A DNA stretch of 48,655 bases from Pirellula sp. (GCA_021299695.1 JAJTEK010000011.1:1-48655); one strand, 5' to 3'. Positions 7,689 through 16,150 are shown, numbered from the stretch's first letter. Made by a program: numbers and translations. Notes: a model not told the origin generated them from the letters alone.

Positions 7689-8468
7689 ATGGTGCCGGCG
7701 ATCCGGACCGAGAAACTCAGTCGGCAATTTGGTGGCAAGACGGCCGTGGACCAAGTCAATTTGGAGGTCATGCCAGGAACATTTTATGGGTTTCTCGGCC
7801 CCAACGGAGCGGGGAAGTCGACCACGATCAAGATGCTCACTGGGCTCTTGCAGCCTTCCTCGGGCAACATGGAGGTATTGGGTCGCAACATGCTCGATCC
7901 TGCTGCGAGTATGGAGGTCAAGCGATCGATTGGGGTGATCCCTGAGAACCTAGCTCTCTTTGACTACCTTACGGCGATGGAGTATTTGACCTTTGTGGGT
8001 AGGATTCACGGTTTGGACCGCGATACGATCCGGCAGAGGTCTTGCGAGATGCTTGATTTGTTGGATTTAGAGGATGATCCGAAAAAGGTATCGAACGATT
8101 TTTCTCATGGAATGCGTAAGAAGCTTTCGTTGGCCGCTGCGTTGATTCACCGACCCTCGTTGCTTTTTCTCGACGAGCCTTTCGAGGGGGTCGATGCGGT
8201 CGCGTCGCGGACGATTCGCGAGCTGCTCTTGCAGTTTACCGCCAGTGGCGGAACGGTTTTTCTGACATCCCATGTGCTCGAGGTGGTCGAAAGGCTTTGC
8301 ACGCATGTGGGGATCATCGTATCTGGGCGATTGGTCGCTCAGTCATCTCTTGAAGACCTCGTCGCGGGAGGACGTCTCGAAACGGCCTTCATCAAAGCGA
8401 CAGGTGCGGAATTGCTCGAGGAAGTGTCGGCCAAGCTTGATTGGCTGACTTCGGAGCAAGGCCCATGA
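7689..8468 (+). CDS. ABC transporter ATP-binding protein
   Basis: This is a 259-residue ATPase of the ABC-2 exporter class. It shows Walker A GPNGAGKSTT (about 37-46), the degenerate signature SHGMRKKLSLAAAL (about 138-151), Walker B SLLFLDEPFEGVD and the switch histidine in FLTSHVLEVV. Asp-Glu in Walker B is intact, so it should be active. It ends in an ATGA overlap with the following membrane subunit, so the two are translated together and very likely form one exporter. The substrate cannot be read from the sequence. Confidence 0.93.
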   Translation: MVPAIRTEKLSRQFGGKTAVDQVNLEVMPGTFYGFLGPNGAGKSTTIKMLTGLLQPSSGNMEVLGRNMLDPAASMEVKRSIGVIPENLALFDYLTAMEYLTFVGRIHGLDRDTIRQRSCEMLDLLDLEDDPKKVSNDFSHGMRKKLSLAAALIHRPSLLFLDEPFEGVDAVASRTIRELLLQFTASGGTVFLTSHVLEVVERLCTHVGIIVSGRLVAQSSLEDLVAGGRLETAFIKATGAELLEEVSAKLDWLTSEQGP

Positions 8469-10336
8469 GTCAATCCTCCGGTTCCGATGGCTTGAGTACC
8501 AGTGAGCTGCCAGGGTTGCACAAGAACCCTCTTCCAAAGGCCAATCATTTCGAACAATGGTCTGCTTTGGTCCAAGCCTACTGGAGGAGCAAGCTGAATC
8601 GATGGGTGAGCGATTCGGTCATTAGCCGGGCGATCCAGTCGATCTTTCTTGTCCTGCTGGTCGTTACGGTTTTGGTTTGGTTCGGAGTGCTCTTCGGTGG
8701 CGGATACGTACTAGCGAAGTCGATTGCCGATGGAAAAGCCTATGCTGCCATGGGCGCCTGGAACGCTTTGTGCGGCGGTTTTCTATTCCTTTGGCTTGCC
8801 GGTATAGCCAACGATGCGACGCGCGGAGACTCGTTGTCGCTCGAGAAGCTAATGCACTTGCCGATGTCCCCGGCTAGTGTCTTTGCATTGAATTTTCTAC
8901 TGACCTGGATCAACCTTCCGATTGTATTTTTTCTTGCGTCCGGGCTGGGGCTCGTCCTCGGTGGTTGCTTGATCGAAGGTTTCGTTGGGCTTTGGAAATT
9001 GGTTCCGGTGCTGTCCTACGCGCTGATGCTCACGGCGTTGACATCGCATCTGCAGGGCAAACTTCAGGTCCTCTTGCAAAACCCGAAAACCCGGTCGATG
9101 CTCATGACGGCCATTCCGTTGTTCTTTATGGTCCTTGGCCTAGGCTTCTCGATGTCCTCTTTCGTTATCCGGCGATTGAGCGTTGGGGGGAATACGCTAT
9201 TTTGGATTCAGATTCTCGATGCGTTTTGCCCTCTTTTCTGGCTGGCCGATACACTCTCGGGGCGCTCGATGATCGGTTCGCTATCCTGGGTCTGGATACC
9301 GTGCATGTGGCTCATTGCGGCTTGGTCGTTGCGAGCCAACTACCGGATGACCAAAAGCTACTATCAGCATGGCTTCGATCGTGTGTCGACTGCAAAGCCG
9401 ACTCGCAAATCCGAGCCAAGCGGCACAAAGGTTCAAGAGTCACAGGGACTTTCCAGCGGGTCGGCACCATGGATGGAACGTTCCTTTCCGGGACTTAGCC
9501 AGCCGGCCAGTGCGATCGCCGCGATGACATGGACACTCTTTTGGCGATCCCCGCAGATGAAGCTTGCAATGCTGCTACCGATGCTGCAACCATTTTTTTT
9601 GCTGCTTGTTTTCCAGCAAAAGCCAACTCTAAGCCCTCGGTCGGAAGCACCGGCATCGGCGGTCGTTGAGTCGGAGGCCAGCCCCGAACCGACGGTTTGG
9701 AAAGGGACTCAGTACCAAGGCTTTTATCTGTTTGCGATCACTGTTTTTTCCACGTATTTAGGTTCGTCGTTTGCGAGCAATATTTTTGGATTCGATCGAT
9801 CGGGATTTCGATTCTGGATGCTTTCGTCGATCCCTAGATCCGACATATTAAAGGGCAGGAACTGGATGTTCGGCGCGATGCTTACGGTTATCGCGTTGGT
9901 CCTATTGATCTTCACCAATGTCCTCTGGAAGTACTCGTGGCTTCGAGTCGTCGAGTCGGTGGCTGCATTTCTGGCGTATCTCCCGCTGTACCTTGCTCTC
10001 TCGAACGTCATTGCGATCCTGGCTCCCTTCCCTGTTCCGGTTCAAGGCTTTCAGAGCGCCAAGGACTTTTCGTGGAAGTCCTTGGTTTTGAACATGGCCC
10101 TGAGTTCGCTAATGCCTTTGATTTTGTGCTTCTGTTCGATCCCTTGGGGCATCGAATGGGGGCTGCAAACGGCCAGACCTGACTTGGTACCGATTCCGAT
10201 CGCACTGTTAAGCATGCCCGTCTTGATCGGTTTAGCTTGGTGGCTCTATGGTCGCTTGATGGAACTCATCGGCCAATTGCTTCAAAATCAGCAAGATAGC
10301 TTGCTGAGTGTCGTCACCTCTAAATCCGAAAAGTAG
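8465..10336 (+). CDS. ABC-2 type exporter membrane subunit
   Basis: The ATG at 8465 overlaps the stop of the ATPase gene (ATGA) and gives about 623 residues. The N-terminus is cytoplasmic and polar. Around ten or more hydrophobic segments follow, in two groups separated by a charged loop (about 300-345, rich in Ser, Lys and Thr) and a second polar loop after residue 385. This large two-block form resembles the putative ABC exporters common in Firmicutes and planctomycetes rather than the usual 250-400 residue permease. It probably forms the channel of the exporter with the preceding ATPase. Its last codons and stop are part of a 20-bp tandem repeat. Confidence 0.82.
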   Translation: MSQSSGSDGLSTSELPGLHKNPLPKANHFEQWSALVQAYWRSKLNRWVSDSVISRAIQSIFLVLLVVTVLVWFGVLFGGGYVLAKSIADGKAYAAMGAWNALCGGFLFLWLAGIANDATRGDSLSLEKLMHLPMSPASVFALNFLLTWINLPIVFFLASGLGLVLGGCLIEGFVGLWKLVPVLSYALMLTALTSHLQGKLQVLLQNPKTRSMLMTAIPLFFMVLGLGFSMSSFVIRRLSVGGNTLFWIQILDAFCPLFWLADTLSGRSMIGSLSWVWIPCMWLIAAWSLRANYRMTKSYYQHGFDRVSTAKPTRKSEPSGTKVQESQGLSSGSAPWMERSFPGLSQPASAIAAMTWTLFWRSPQMKLAMLLPMLQPFFLLLVFQQKPTLSPRSEAPASAVVESEASPEPTVWKGTQYQGFYLFAITVFSTYLGSSFASNIFGFDRSGFRFWMLSSIPRSDILKGRNWMFGAMLTVIALVLLIFTNVLWKYSWLRVVESVAAFLAYLPLYLALSNVIAILAPFPVPVQGFQSAKDFSWKSLVLNMALSSLMPLILCFCSIPWGIEWGLQTARPDLVPIPIALLSMPVLIGLAWWLYGRLMELIGQLLQNQQDSLLSVVTSKSEK

Positions 10337-10382
10337 CGGGCAAATCTGAAAAGTAGCAGGCAAATTAGAAAAATTAGCGGGC
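10322..10382 (+). repeat. 20-bp tandem repeat spanning the exporter stop codon
   Basis: Three imperfect copies lie at 10322-10341 (AAATCCGAAAAGTAGCGGGC), 10342-10361 and 10362-10382. The first contains the final codons and TAG stop of the exporter gene. The rest of the 304-base gap to 10640 shows more short related motifs (GCGGGCAAACGAGCAAGC) and presumably the korA promoter, but no gene. Confidence 0.8.
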
Positions 10383-10640
10383 GGGCAAACGAGCAAGCAA
10401 GCGGACGAATCGTTCGGCGAGTAGCGACGAATTTTTCGGTTTTTTCTGAGAAATCTTTCATTGCCGACCAGGGAACCTGGGAAACAGAGGAAACCTAGGA
10501 AGCCCAGGGTGGATTTGCGGTGATTTGCCATACTCAACCCTCGGTTGTTTTGCCAAAATAGCTGCACTCTTTTCGCCTGAATAATCGATACAACCCGCAT
10601 TGTCCATCCTGTGGCCTCGAGCACCAATAGCCATTGAAAT

Positions 10641-12506
10641 ATGTCAACCCAAGCACCTTCTGCGATCGAAAAACCTGTCGAGCATGTCAGCGGAATTACC
10701 GTCCGTCTGGTTGGAGACTCCGGCGACGGAATGCAACTCCTTGGCCAGCAATTGACGAACACCTCGGCCCTCTTGGGCAACGACGTCGCCACATTCCCGG
10801 ACTTCCCCGCCGAAATCCGAGCTCCACGGGGCACTCGGGCAGGGGTCTCGGGTTTCCAAGTTCAGTTTGCTTCTCACGAAGTCCACACTCCTGGCGATAC
10901 GCTCGATGCTCTAGTGGCGATGAATCCGGCCGCATTGGTGACCAACCTTGCGGATCTGAACAAAGGGGGGCTTTTGATCGTCAACGACGATAGCTTTGAG
11001 GAAAAGGACCTCAAGCTAGCCAAGCTCAATACGAGCCCTTTGGAAGATCCCTCGATGGAGAACTATCGATTGATCAAGGTCTCGATGACCCGGCTTACGA
11101 AAGAGGCGGTAAGTGAATTCGGACTAAGCACCAAGGAGGCCGACCGCTGCAAGAACTTTTTCGCGATGGGTCTTGTTTACTGGCTCTATGGGCGGAACAT
11201 GGATGCGACGCTACGGTTCATCCACGGCAAGTTCTCTGCGGGCAAATCGACCATCGCTGCGGCTAACGAAAAAGCACTTCGCGCCGGTTGGGCTTATGGA
11301 GAGACGATCGAAGCTTTGGGACATTCGTACAGTGTCCAGCCTGCCAAGCTGACGGCTGGGACTTACCGAAACATCATGGGCAATCAAGCTTTGGCATGGG
11401 GGCTTTTGGCCGCTGCGCAACGCTCGGGCAAAGAGCTCTTTTACGGCTCGTATCCAATTACTCCGGCGAGCGATATCCTCCACGAACTGGCCCGCTACAA
11501 GAACTTTGGCGTATGTACCTTCCAGGCCGAGGACGAAATCGCAGCCGTGTGCGCAGCGATCGGTGCTTCGTACGGCGGACAGATGGGAGTGACGACCTCG
11601 AGCGGACCGGGCATTGCTCTGAAGGCCGAGGCGATGGGTTTGGCCCTGATGCTCGAGTTGCCCTTGTTGGTCATCGACGTTCAGCGGGGTGGCCCAAGCA
11701 CGGGTCTTCCGACAAAAACCGAGCAAGCCGACCTTTTGCAAGTCATGTTCGGGCGAAACGGCGAGTCGCCTCTTCCGGTCCTGGCGGCCCGCAGTCCGGG
11801 GGATTGCTTTGAAATTGTCCAAGAAGCTTGGATGCTCGCCACGCAGTTGATGTTGCCGGTGATCGTACTGTCCGACGGTTACATCGCCAACGGGGCCGAA
11901 CCCTGGAAGATCCCAGACGTCTCGAAACTCGCACCCATCCCCGTGTCTCATCCACAGGAAAACAACAACCCTGACGGTCCATTCAAGCCTTATCTGCGCA
12001 ACGAACTGCTGGCAAGACCGTGGGCGATACCAGGCACACCGGAACTGATGCACCGCGTCGGTGGTATCGAGAAGGAAGACGGGACGGGCAACATCAGCTA
12101 CGATCCGGAAAACCATCAAAAGATGGTCCATATCCGGGCACAGAAAGTCGCCAATGCCGCCAAACTGCTCCCGCCACAGAGCGTCGAGGGTCCTGCATCG
12201 GGCGACCTGCTCGTCTTGAGCTGGGGTGGGACTTATGGAGCCTGCTTGACCGCAGTCCAACAAGCCCAATCGGCCGGCCTGAGCGTCGCCCATGCTCACC
12301 TGAGATACATCAATCCGTTCCCAAGCAACCTTGGAGAAATCCTAGCGCGATACAAGAAGGTGCTCATACCGGAGCTCAACATGGGGCAACTGCGGATGCT
12401 CGTTCGCAGCCGATACCTCGTCGACGCGATCGGCTTTAACAAAATCAAAGGCAAACCGTTTACCGTTACGGAACTGGTCGAAAAGATCTCCGAGCACGCC
12501 AAGTAA
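10641..12506 (+). CDS. korA: 2-oxoacid:ferredoxin oxidoreductase, fused gamma-alpha subunit
   Basis: This is 621 residues. The N-terminal part (about 1-210) is the gamma domain, with VRLVGDSGDGMQLLGQQL at its start. The alpha/pyrimidine-binding part follows from about 240, with YPITPASDILHEL, TFQAEDEIAAVCAAIGAS, TTSSGPGIALKAEAMGLA and GGPSTGLPTKTEQADLLQ, all hallmarks of the KorA group. With KorB it oxidatively decarboxylates a 2-oxoacid (2-oxoglutarate is the usual substrate for this architecture) to an acyl-CoA, reducing ferredoxin. korB follows 64 bases downstream, so they form an operon. No ferredoxin-type delta subunit is next to them, so a separate ferredoxin must serve. The substrate assignment is inference. 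Confidence 0.94.
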   Translation: MSTQAPSAIEKPVEHVSGITVRLVGDSGDGMQLLGQQLTNTSALLGNDVATFPDFPAEIRAPRGTRAGVSGFQVQFASHEVHTPGDTLDALVAMNPAALVTNLADLNKGGLLIVNDDSFEEKDLKLAKLNTSPLEDPSMENYRLIKVSMTRLTKEAVSEFGLSTKEADRCKNFFAMGLVYWLYGRNMDATLRFIHGKFSAGKSTIAAANEKALRAGWAYGETIEALGHSYSVQPAKLTAGTYRNIMGNQALAWGLLAAAQRSGKELFYGSYPITPASDILHELARYKNFGVCTFQAEDEIAAVCAAIGASYGGQMGVTTSSGPGIALKAEAMGLALMLELPLLVIDVQRGGPSTGLPTKTEQADLLQVMFGRNGESPLPVLAARSPGDCFEIVQEAWMLATQLMLPVIVLSDGYIANGAEPWKIPDVSKLAPIPVSHPQENNNPDGPFKPYLRNELLARPWAIPGTPELMHRVGGIEKEDGTGNISYDPENHQKMVHIRAQKVANAAKLLPPQSVEGPASGDLLVLSWGGTYGACLTAVQQAQSAGLSVAHAHLRYINPFPSNLGEILARYKKVLIPELNMGQLRMLVRSRYLVDAIGFNKIKGKPFTVTELVEKISEHAK

Positions 12507-12570
12507 TCCGGCTAACCCCTGGCTCGCGATTCCAAAACACATCCATCGATTTAAAAATAGCAAGAACGAA

Positions 12571-13590
12571 ATGAATACAGCACTCAAGGTTCTCAAGGCA
12601 GACGACTTTGCAAGCGATCAGGACATCCGTTGGTGCCCGGGTTGCGGCGATTATTCGATCCTAGCCCAAATGAAGAAAGTACTACCTGAAATCGGGATTC
12701 CACCCGAACAGACCGTCTTTATCTCTGGGATCGGTTGCAGCAGCCGGTTCCCATACTACGTAAACACGTACGGAGTCCACTCGATCCATGGTCGCGCCCC
12801 TGCGGTGGCGACTGGACTGAAATTGGCACGGCCTGAACTGAGCGTCTGGGTCATCACCGGCGACGGGGACGCTTTGAGCATCGGTGGCAATCACTTCATT
12901 CACTTGCTTCGCCGCAACGTCGATTTGAACATTGTCCTTTTCAACAACCGAATCTACGGTTTGACCAAAGGTCAATATTCACCGACGAGTGTCGAGGGGC
13001 AGATCACCAAGAGTACACCGATGGGGGTCGTCGACCATCCCCTCAATCCGATCAGCATTGCCATCGGTGCCGAAGCGACCTTCATCGCACGATCGGTCGA
13101 TAGCAACATCAAGCACTTAGGAGCCGTTCTAAAGCGGGCCGCGGAGCATCGAGGCACGAGCTTTGTCGAAGTCTATCAGAACTGCAACGTGTTCAACGAT
13201 GGGGCCTTTAGTTACGCGCAAGACAAGGCGACTCGCGATGATGCGACGGTCGAACTCGAGCATGGCAAGCCGATGATCTTTGGCAAGAACAAAGACAAGG
13301 GAATCCGATTGAAAGGATTCTCCTTGGAAGTTGTCGACTTGGCCGAGGGCAAAGTCAAAGAGGATGATTTGTTGTTCCATGACGAGCAAGCCGACCCGGC
13401 TTTGGTGTACCTGCTATCGCGCATGCGTCACCCACAGTTTCCTGAACCCATTGGGGTTTTCAGGAACGTCGAGCACGGGACTTTCGAGCAAGCCGTGCGT
13501 GGGCAGATCGACCAAGCCGTCGAGCAACGGGGTCGCGGTGATTTGCAGAAGCTTCTTTCGAGTGGCGACACTTGGACCGTTAAGGCCTAA
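12571..13590 (+). CDS. korB: 2-oxoacid:ferredoxin oxidoreductase, beta subunit
   Basis: This is a 339-residue thiamine-diphosphate-binding subunit. It shows WCPGCGDYSILAQMKK (about 24-39, Cys ligands), GIGCSSRFPYY (a further Cys), HGRAPAVATGLKLARP, the TPP motif GDGDALSIGGNH, and NNRIYGLTKGQYSPTS, which is nearly invariant in KorB. It is the catalytic partner of the gene before it. The 3' end is odd: its stop codon is inside a run of four TAAGGNN heptamers, and right after it comes the reverse-strand end of a comM fragment. The comM gene probably once lay directly downstream, convergent with korB. Confidence 0.94.
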   Translation: MNTALKVLKADDFASDQDIRWCPGCGDYSILAQMKKVLPEIGIPPEQTVFISGIGCSSRFPYYVNTYGVHSIHGRAPAVATGLKLARPELSVWVITGDGDALSIGGNHFIHLLRRNVDLNIVLFNNRIYGLTKGQYSPTSVEGQITKSTPMGVVDHPLNPISIAIGAEATFIARSVDSNIKHLGAVLKRAAEHRGTSFVEVYQNCNVFNDGAFSYAQDKATRDDATVELEHGKPMIFGKNKDKGIRLKGFSLEVVDLAEGKVKEDDLLFHDEQADPALVYLLSRMRHPQFPEPIGVFRNVEHGTFEQAVRGQIDQAVEQRGRGDLQKLLSSGDTWTVKA

Positions 13591-13611
13591 GGTGTAAGGC
13601 GTAAGGTTTAA
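13581..13611 (+). repeat. TAAGG heptamer repeat spanning the korB stop codon
   Basis: TAAGGCC, TAAGGTG, TAAGGCG and TAAGGTT follow one another at 13581-13608, then TAA. The second copy holds the korB stop (13588-13590). The repeat provides extra TAA triplets in several frames and ends at the stop codon of the comM fragment. Confidence 0.75.
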
Positions 13612-13733
13612 TTGAACACATCGCGGTCGAGCATGCGGTATTGGATGGCTTCCTCGATGTGTTGAGGTTCGATTTTGGCCTCTGACTCCATGTCGGCGAT
13701 GGTGCGAGCCACGCGGATGACTTTGTCGTGAGC
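13608..13733 (-). pseudogene. displaced 3' end of comM (41 codons)
   Basis: Read on the minus strand, this encodes AHDKVIRVARTIADMESEAK and a further 21 residues ending LDRDVFN, then TAA. That is exactly the C-terminus of the intact comM at 16147-17685. Over 125 aligned bases (13609-13733 against 16148-16272) I count four mismatches, all at third codon positions (Lys, Glu, Pro, Arg codons), so the peptide is identical. Upstream of the Ala codon the similarity stops abruptly. It is a remnant left on the far side of the AbiE insertion, or a footprint of an incoming allele. Confidence 0.88.
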
Positions 13734-13858
13734 GGCCAGGGTGCCTACCCCGATGTCTTTAGCTTAAGAGATGATGTATCATCGAGAGCTACCAAGGAAA
13801 GCATTTCTGGGGGTTCTCTGAGAGCTAGCTTCTAAAACACACGACAGGTAGTCGCACC

Positions 13859-14752
13859 ATGGCGAAGAAGAAACCCACCACGACGCACCCTAGCTTTGAA
13901 GACATCAAAAAGACCATCGTTTTAGGGCTATTCTCATGCGACGACCTTTTTGACAAGTTTGTACTAAAAGGAGGTAACGCACTCTCCCTTGTCTATGGGA
14001 TTTCAACGCGTGCCTCACTGGATATCGACCTTTCGATTTCCGGTGACTTTGAAAACCTAAAAGACGTTGATTCTCAGATCCAGAGGGAAATGCAGCGGAG
14101 TTTTGATCAGCTTTCGTTGATTGTGTTTGACTTTTCCATGAACGAAACGCCTCCGGAAGTAACCGAGGATCTTGCGAATTTTTGGGGCGGTTACAAGATC
14201 ATCTTCAAGCTTATTGAGAAGGCCAAGTTTCAGGAACACAAAAACGATTCGGAATGGCTGAGCAAGAACAGTCTTTCAGTCGGGGGAAGCGGTACTCGAA
14301 AGTTCGAGATCGACATAAGCAAACATGAGTACACAGCGGAAAAGCGCGATCTTATTTTCCACGGATACAAGATCTATGTTTACTCGCCTGCAATGATCGC
14401 GTGCGAGAAATTGCGGGCGATCTGCCAACAGATTGACACGTATCGAGAAAAGGTCAAAAAACACAAAGCGAAGAGGGCTCGTGACTTTCTCGATATTTAT
14501 CAGATTTGCGAGGCTTGGAAAATAAACCCGTTGGAAGATTCTTTTAAGTCAACTCTAGCCAAGGTTTTCGATGCTAAAGAGGTTCCTTTGAACTTGCTGG
14601 AACGAATCGAGGGAGAACGCGAGCATCACGAGTCGGACTTTGTTGCCGTAAAAGCGACCGTAGCGAATTCAAGCAATCTAGAAGATTTTGGCTTTTACTT
14701 TCAGTACACTCTTGAGCTCGTCAGGAAGCTAGAAGCCTTTTGGAACGTGTAG
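13859..14752 (+). CDS. AbiEii-type nucleotidyltransferase toxin
   Basis: This is 297 residues with the AbiEii/AbiGii nucleotidyltransferase pattern. FVLKGGNALSLVYGIS (about 36-51) is followed by R-A-S-L-D-I-D-L-S, carrying the paired acidic metal ligands, then SPAMIACEKLRAICQQ and KRARDFLDIYQI. Related toxins (AbiEii, MenT) transfer nucleotides to tRNA or other targets and stop growth, acting in phage defence or plasmid and island maintenance. It faces its presumed antitoxin (14729-15625), overlapping its end by 24 bases. That is unusual, since abiEi and abiEii normally form one operon with the antitoxin first. Base composition is visibly AT-richer than the neighbours, which fits transfer. 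An inverted repeat (GATGATGTATCATC, 13770-13783) lies upstream. Confidence 0.88.
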   Translation: MAKKKPTTTHPSFEDIKKTIVLGLFSCDDLFDKFVLKGGNALSLVYGISTRASLDIDLSISGDFENLKDVDSQIQREMQRSFDQLSLIVFDFSMNETPPEVTEDLANFWGGYKIIFKLIEKAKFQEHKNDSEWLSKNSLSVGGSGTRKFEIDISKHEYTAEKRDLIFHGYKIYVYSPAMIACEKLRAICQQIDTYREKVKKHKAKRARDFLDIYQICEAWKINPLEDSFKSTLAKVFDAKEVPLNLLERIEGEREHHESDFVAVKATVANSSNLEDFGFYFQYTLELVRKLEAFWNV

Positions 14753-15625
14753 CCGCCATTTCTTAATGTACTCAGTCTCCTTCATCTTGTAGTCGAGTTT
14801 AAAGTCAAACTCGATCTTAAATTCCTCAAGCTGGCGCATTTGGGACGGCGTGTATTTCCCACTTCGCTCTAGGTAGTAGCCAATGGATTGATGATAGGGG
14901 TAGGTGTAACCTATTTGCCGAAGGTAAGCACATAAGCGATTGATGGAAAATCGACCTGCCGCTTCGGAAAACGCTTTTGCAACTTCAGCAATACCGCCTG
15001 AATAGACAGCACGCACTGCAATATCAATTAGCGTCCGTTCAAGATTTGTTGTTCGAATGGTTGAAAGATTTGTTGTTCCAATGGTTGAGTTGCCACCGAT
15101 GGTCTTTTCGATTACTCCGAGTTGATCTGTATTACCGCCATTAAGCAAGTGGATTGTATACTCCGAAAATGTTGCAACGTTATTCGTTGTCCTGCATTCG
15201 GTAGCGAATGAGCGATTGATACCTGCCTGAGTAAGTTCTCCGCCACCGGGCCGAAGGCTTTGTTCGATGTTGAAGTAGATTGCCTTGGGGATTTGTTCGG
15301 TCAGCCCATGAAAACTTATCGCCGTATAGTGACTAAAGTACCCTTTCTCATCGATTGATTGAACAAGTTCAAAGAGACCGGTATCTCCCAAGGAGTATCG
15401 CGTTATTGGCCTTGGAAATCCGAAACGATGAGACTGGAGGTTGGCGTTCTTTTCGAGGAACTGGATGAATTGGATGACTGTAGTTTTCTTGGCAAGCCGC
15501 CAAAAATCTCGGTTCTTTGAAAGAAGCTCGTCGAGTTCACTTTTGGAAAAAGCCTTCCTTTGTGTTTGGGCAAGTGCGGCGAGGATATCCGCTTTTGCGA
15601 TGCTCAATCTCGTTCTTGGTGCCAT
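14729..15625 (-). CDS. AbiEi-family antitoxin / transcriptional regulator
   Basis: This is 298 residues. The N-terminal winged-helix part (about 1-80, with FSKSELDELLSKNRDFW) is followed by the AbiEi core YFSHYTAISFHGLTEQIPKA (about 95-115) and the TTNLERTLIDIAVR segment (about 190-206), both typical of the family. AbiEi neutralises AbiEii and represses its own promoter by binding inverted repeats. Here it is transcribed towards the toxin gene rather than with it. Upstream lies a perfect 30-bp palindrome at 15808-15837. A 24-bp in-frame tandem duplication inside the gene repeats TIGTTNLS as TIRTTNLE. Composition is as AT-rich as the toxin gene. Confidence 0.85.
   Translation of the reverse strand: MAPRTRLSIAKADILAALAQTQRKAFSKSELDELLSKNRDFWRLAKKTTVIQFIQFLEKNANLQSHRFGFPRPITRYSLGDTGLFELVQSIDEKGYFSHYTAISFHGLTEQIPKAIYFNIEQSLRPGGGELTQAGINRSFATECRTTNNVATFSEYTIHLLNGGNTDQLGVIEKTIGGNSTIGTTNLSTIRTTNLERTLIDIAVRAVYSGGIAEVAKAFSEAAGRFSINRLCAYLRQIGYTYPYHQSIGYYLERSGKYTPSQMRQLEEFKIEFDFKLDYKMKETEYIKKWRLHVPKGF
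15042..15088 (-). repeat. 24-bp in-frame tandem duplication within abiEi
   Basis: AGATTTGTTGTTCGAATGG at 15042 recurs at 15066 with one change, as two 23-base matches spaced 24 bases apart. It adds eight residues just before the conserved NLERTLIDIAVR segment and keeps the frame. Confidence 0.85.
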
Positions 15626-15807
15626 TGGTCATTGCCGCTTCGAAATAGCTGTTTTCATCAGTATATACAAGGTATCGAATGCCATTACGATCGAATGCCA
15701 TTACGATCCGTTATCCCGGTTGTTTCCCTGGCTCGTTCTGGCGCTGAACTGCTCAAACCATCGGGCAAACAACCCTTTGGGCTTGGTTTATTGTTGATTA
15801 ATGATCG

Positions 15808-15837
15808 GTGACATGTAGTATATATACTACATGTCAC
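15808..15837. promoter_or_regulatory. perfect 30-bp palindrome upstream of abiEi
   Basis: The half site GTGACATGTAGTATA is followed by its exact reverse complement TATACTACATGTCAC, with the axis between 15822 and 15823. It lies 182 bases upstream of the abiEi start. It has no following T-run on the minus strand in the way a terminator would. A dimeric repressor site is the natural reading, and AbiEi itself is a candidate ligand. The gene-free stretch 15626-16000 holds this and a second palindrome and no other feature I can support. Confidence 0.6.
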
Positions 15838-15941
15838 TGCTATATCAAGCTGGAAACTTCGCACTTTTTCGAAATCCCTCCAAAAGGCCGTTTTTTCGCC
15901 CCATTTTTTGAGCCTCCCCCTTGTTTCCCAATCGATATGCT

Positions 15942-15971
15942 GCTAGTATGAGTACATGTACTCATCCTAGC
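15942..15971. promoter_or_regulatory. second near-perfect 30-bp palindrome
   Basis: ATGAGTACATGTACTCAT (15948-15965) is a perfect 18-bp palindrome. It extends outward to GCTAG and CTAGC arms with a single mismatched pair. It sits 29 bases before the ATG of a small open frame at 16001. It differs from the 15808 palindrome except for a shared ACATGTA core, so a different or related regulator may bind. Confidence 0.5.
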
Positions 15972-16000
15972 GAGGTTTATTTTGCTAGTTTTGGGTCTTT

Positions 16001-16150
16001 ATGGCATTGATCCATTCGCCTTCTCCCGAGTCCAAAATCGTTTGGCAAGTAGCTACCGCCAAGGCAGGTCAACCCAACATTCCCAAGGTGGACCCCGCTC
16101 GCAAAGATACCGTCAAATTTGCGATAGACTGTTTAACGAGTGAAGTCTAA
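16001..16150 (+). CDS. small hypothetical protein at island edge
   Basis: This is a 49-codon frame, MALIHSPSPESKIVWQVATA, continuing to KDTVKFAIDCLTSEV and TAA at 16148-16150. Its stop overlaps the stop of the convergent comM gene, so its last bases are shared with comM. A palindrome lies just upstream, which suggests a regulated short gene. No Shine-Dalgarno is apparent and I recognise no family. It may be the tail of a larger gene cut when the island formed. Confidence 0.35.
   Translation: MALIHSPSPESKIVWQVATAKAGQPNIPKVDPARKDTVKFAIDCLTSEV

Noticed and set aside
11211-12299. 362-codon reverse frame inside korA
   Set aside because: The opposite strand encodes a full, motif-complete KorA; this is a shadow of codon bias.
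13770-13783. GATGATGTATCATC upstream of abiEii as a proven AbiEi operator
   Set aside because: Six-base arms are too short to claim a site, and it does not resemble the 30-bp palindrome near abiEi. It is mentioned only as context.
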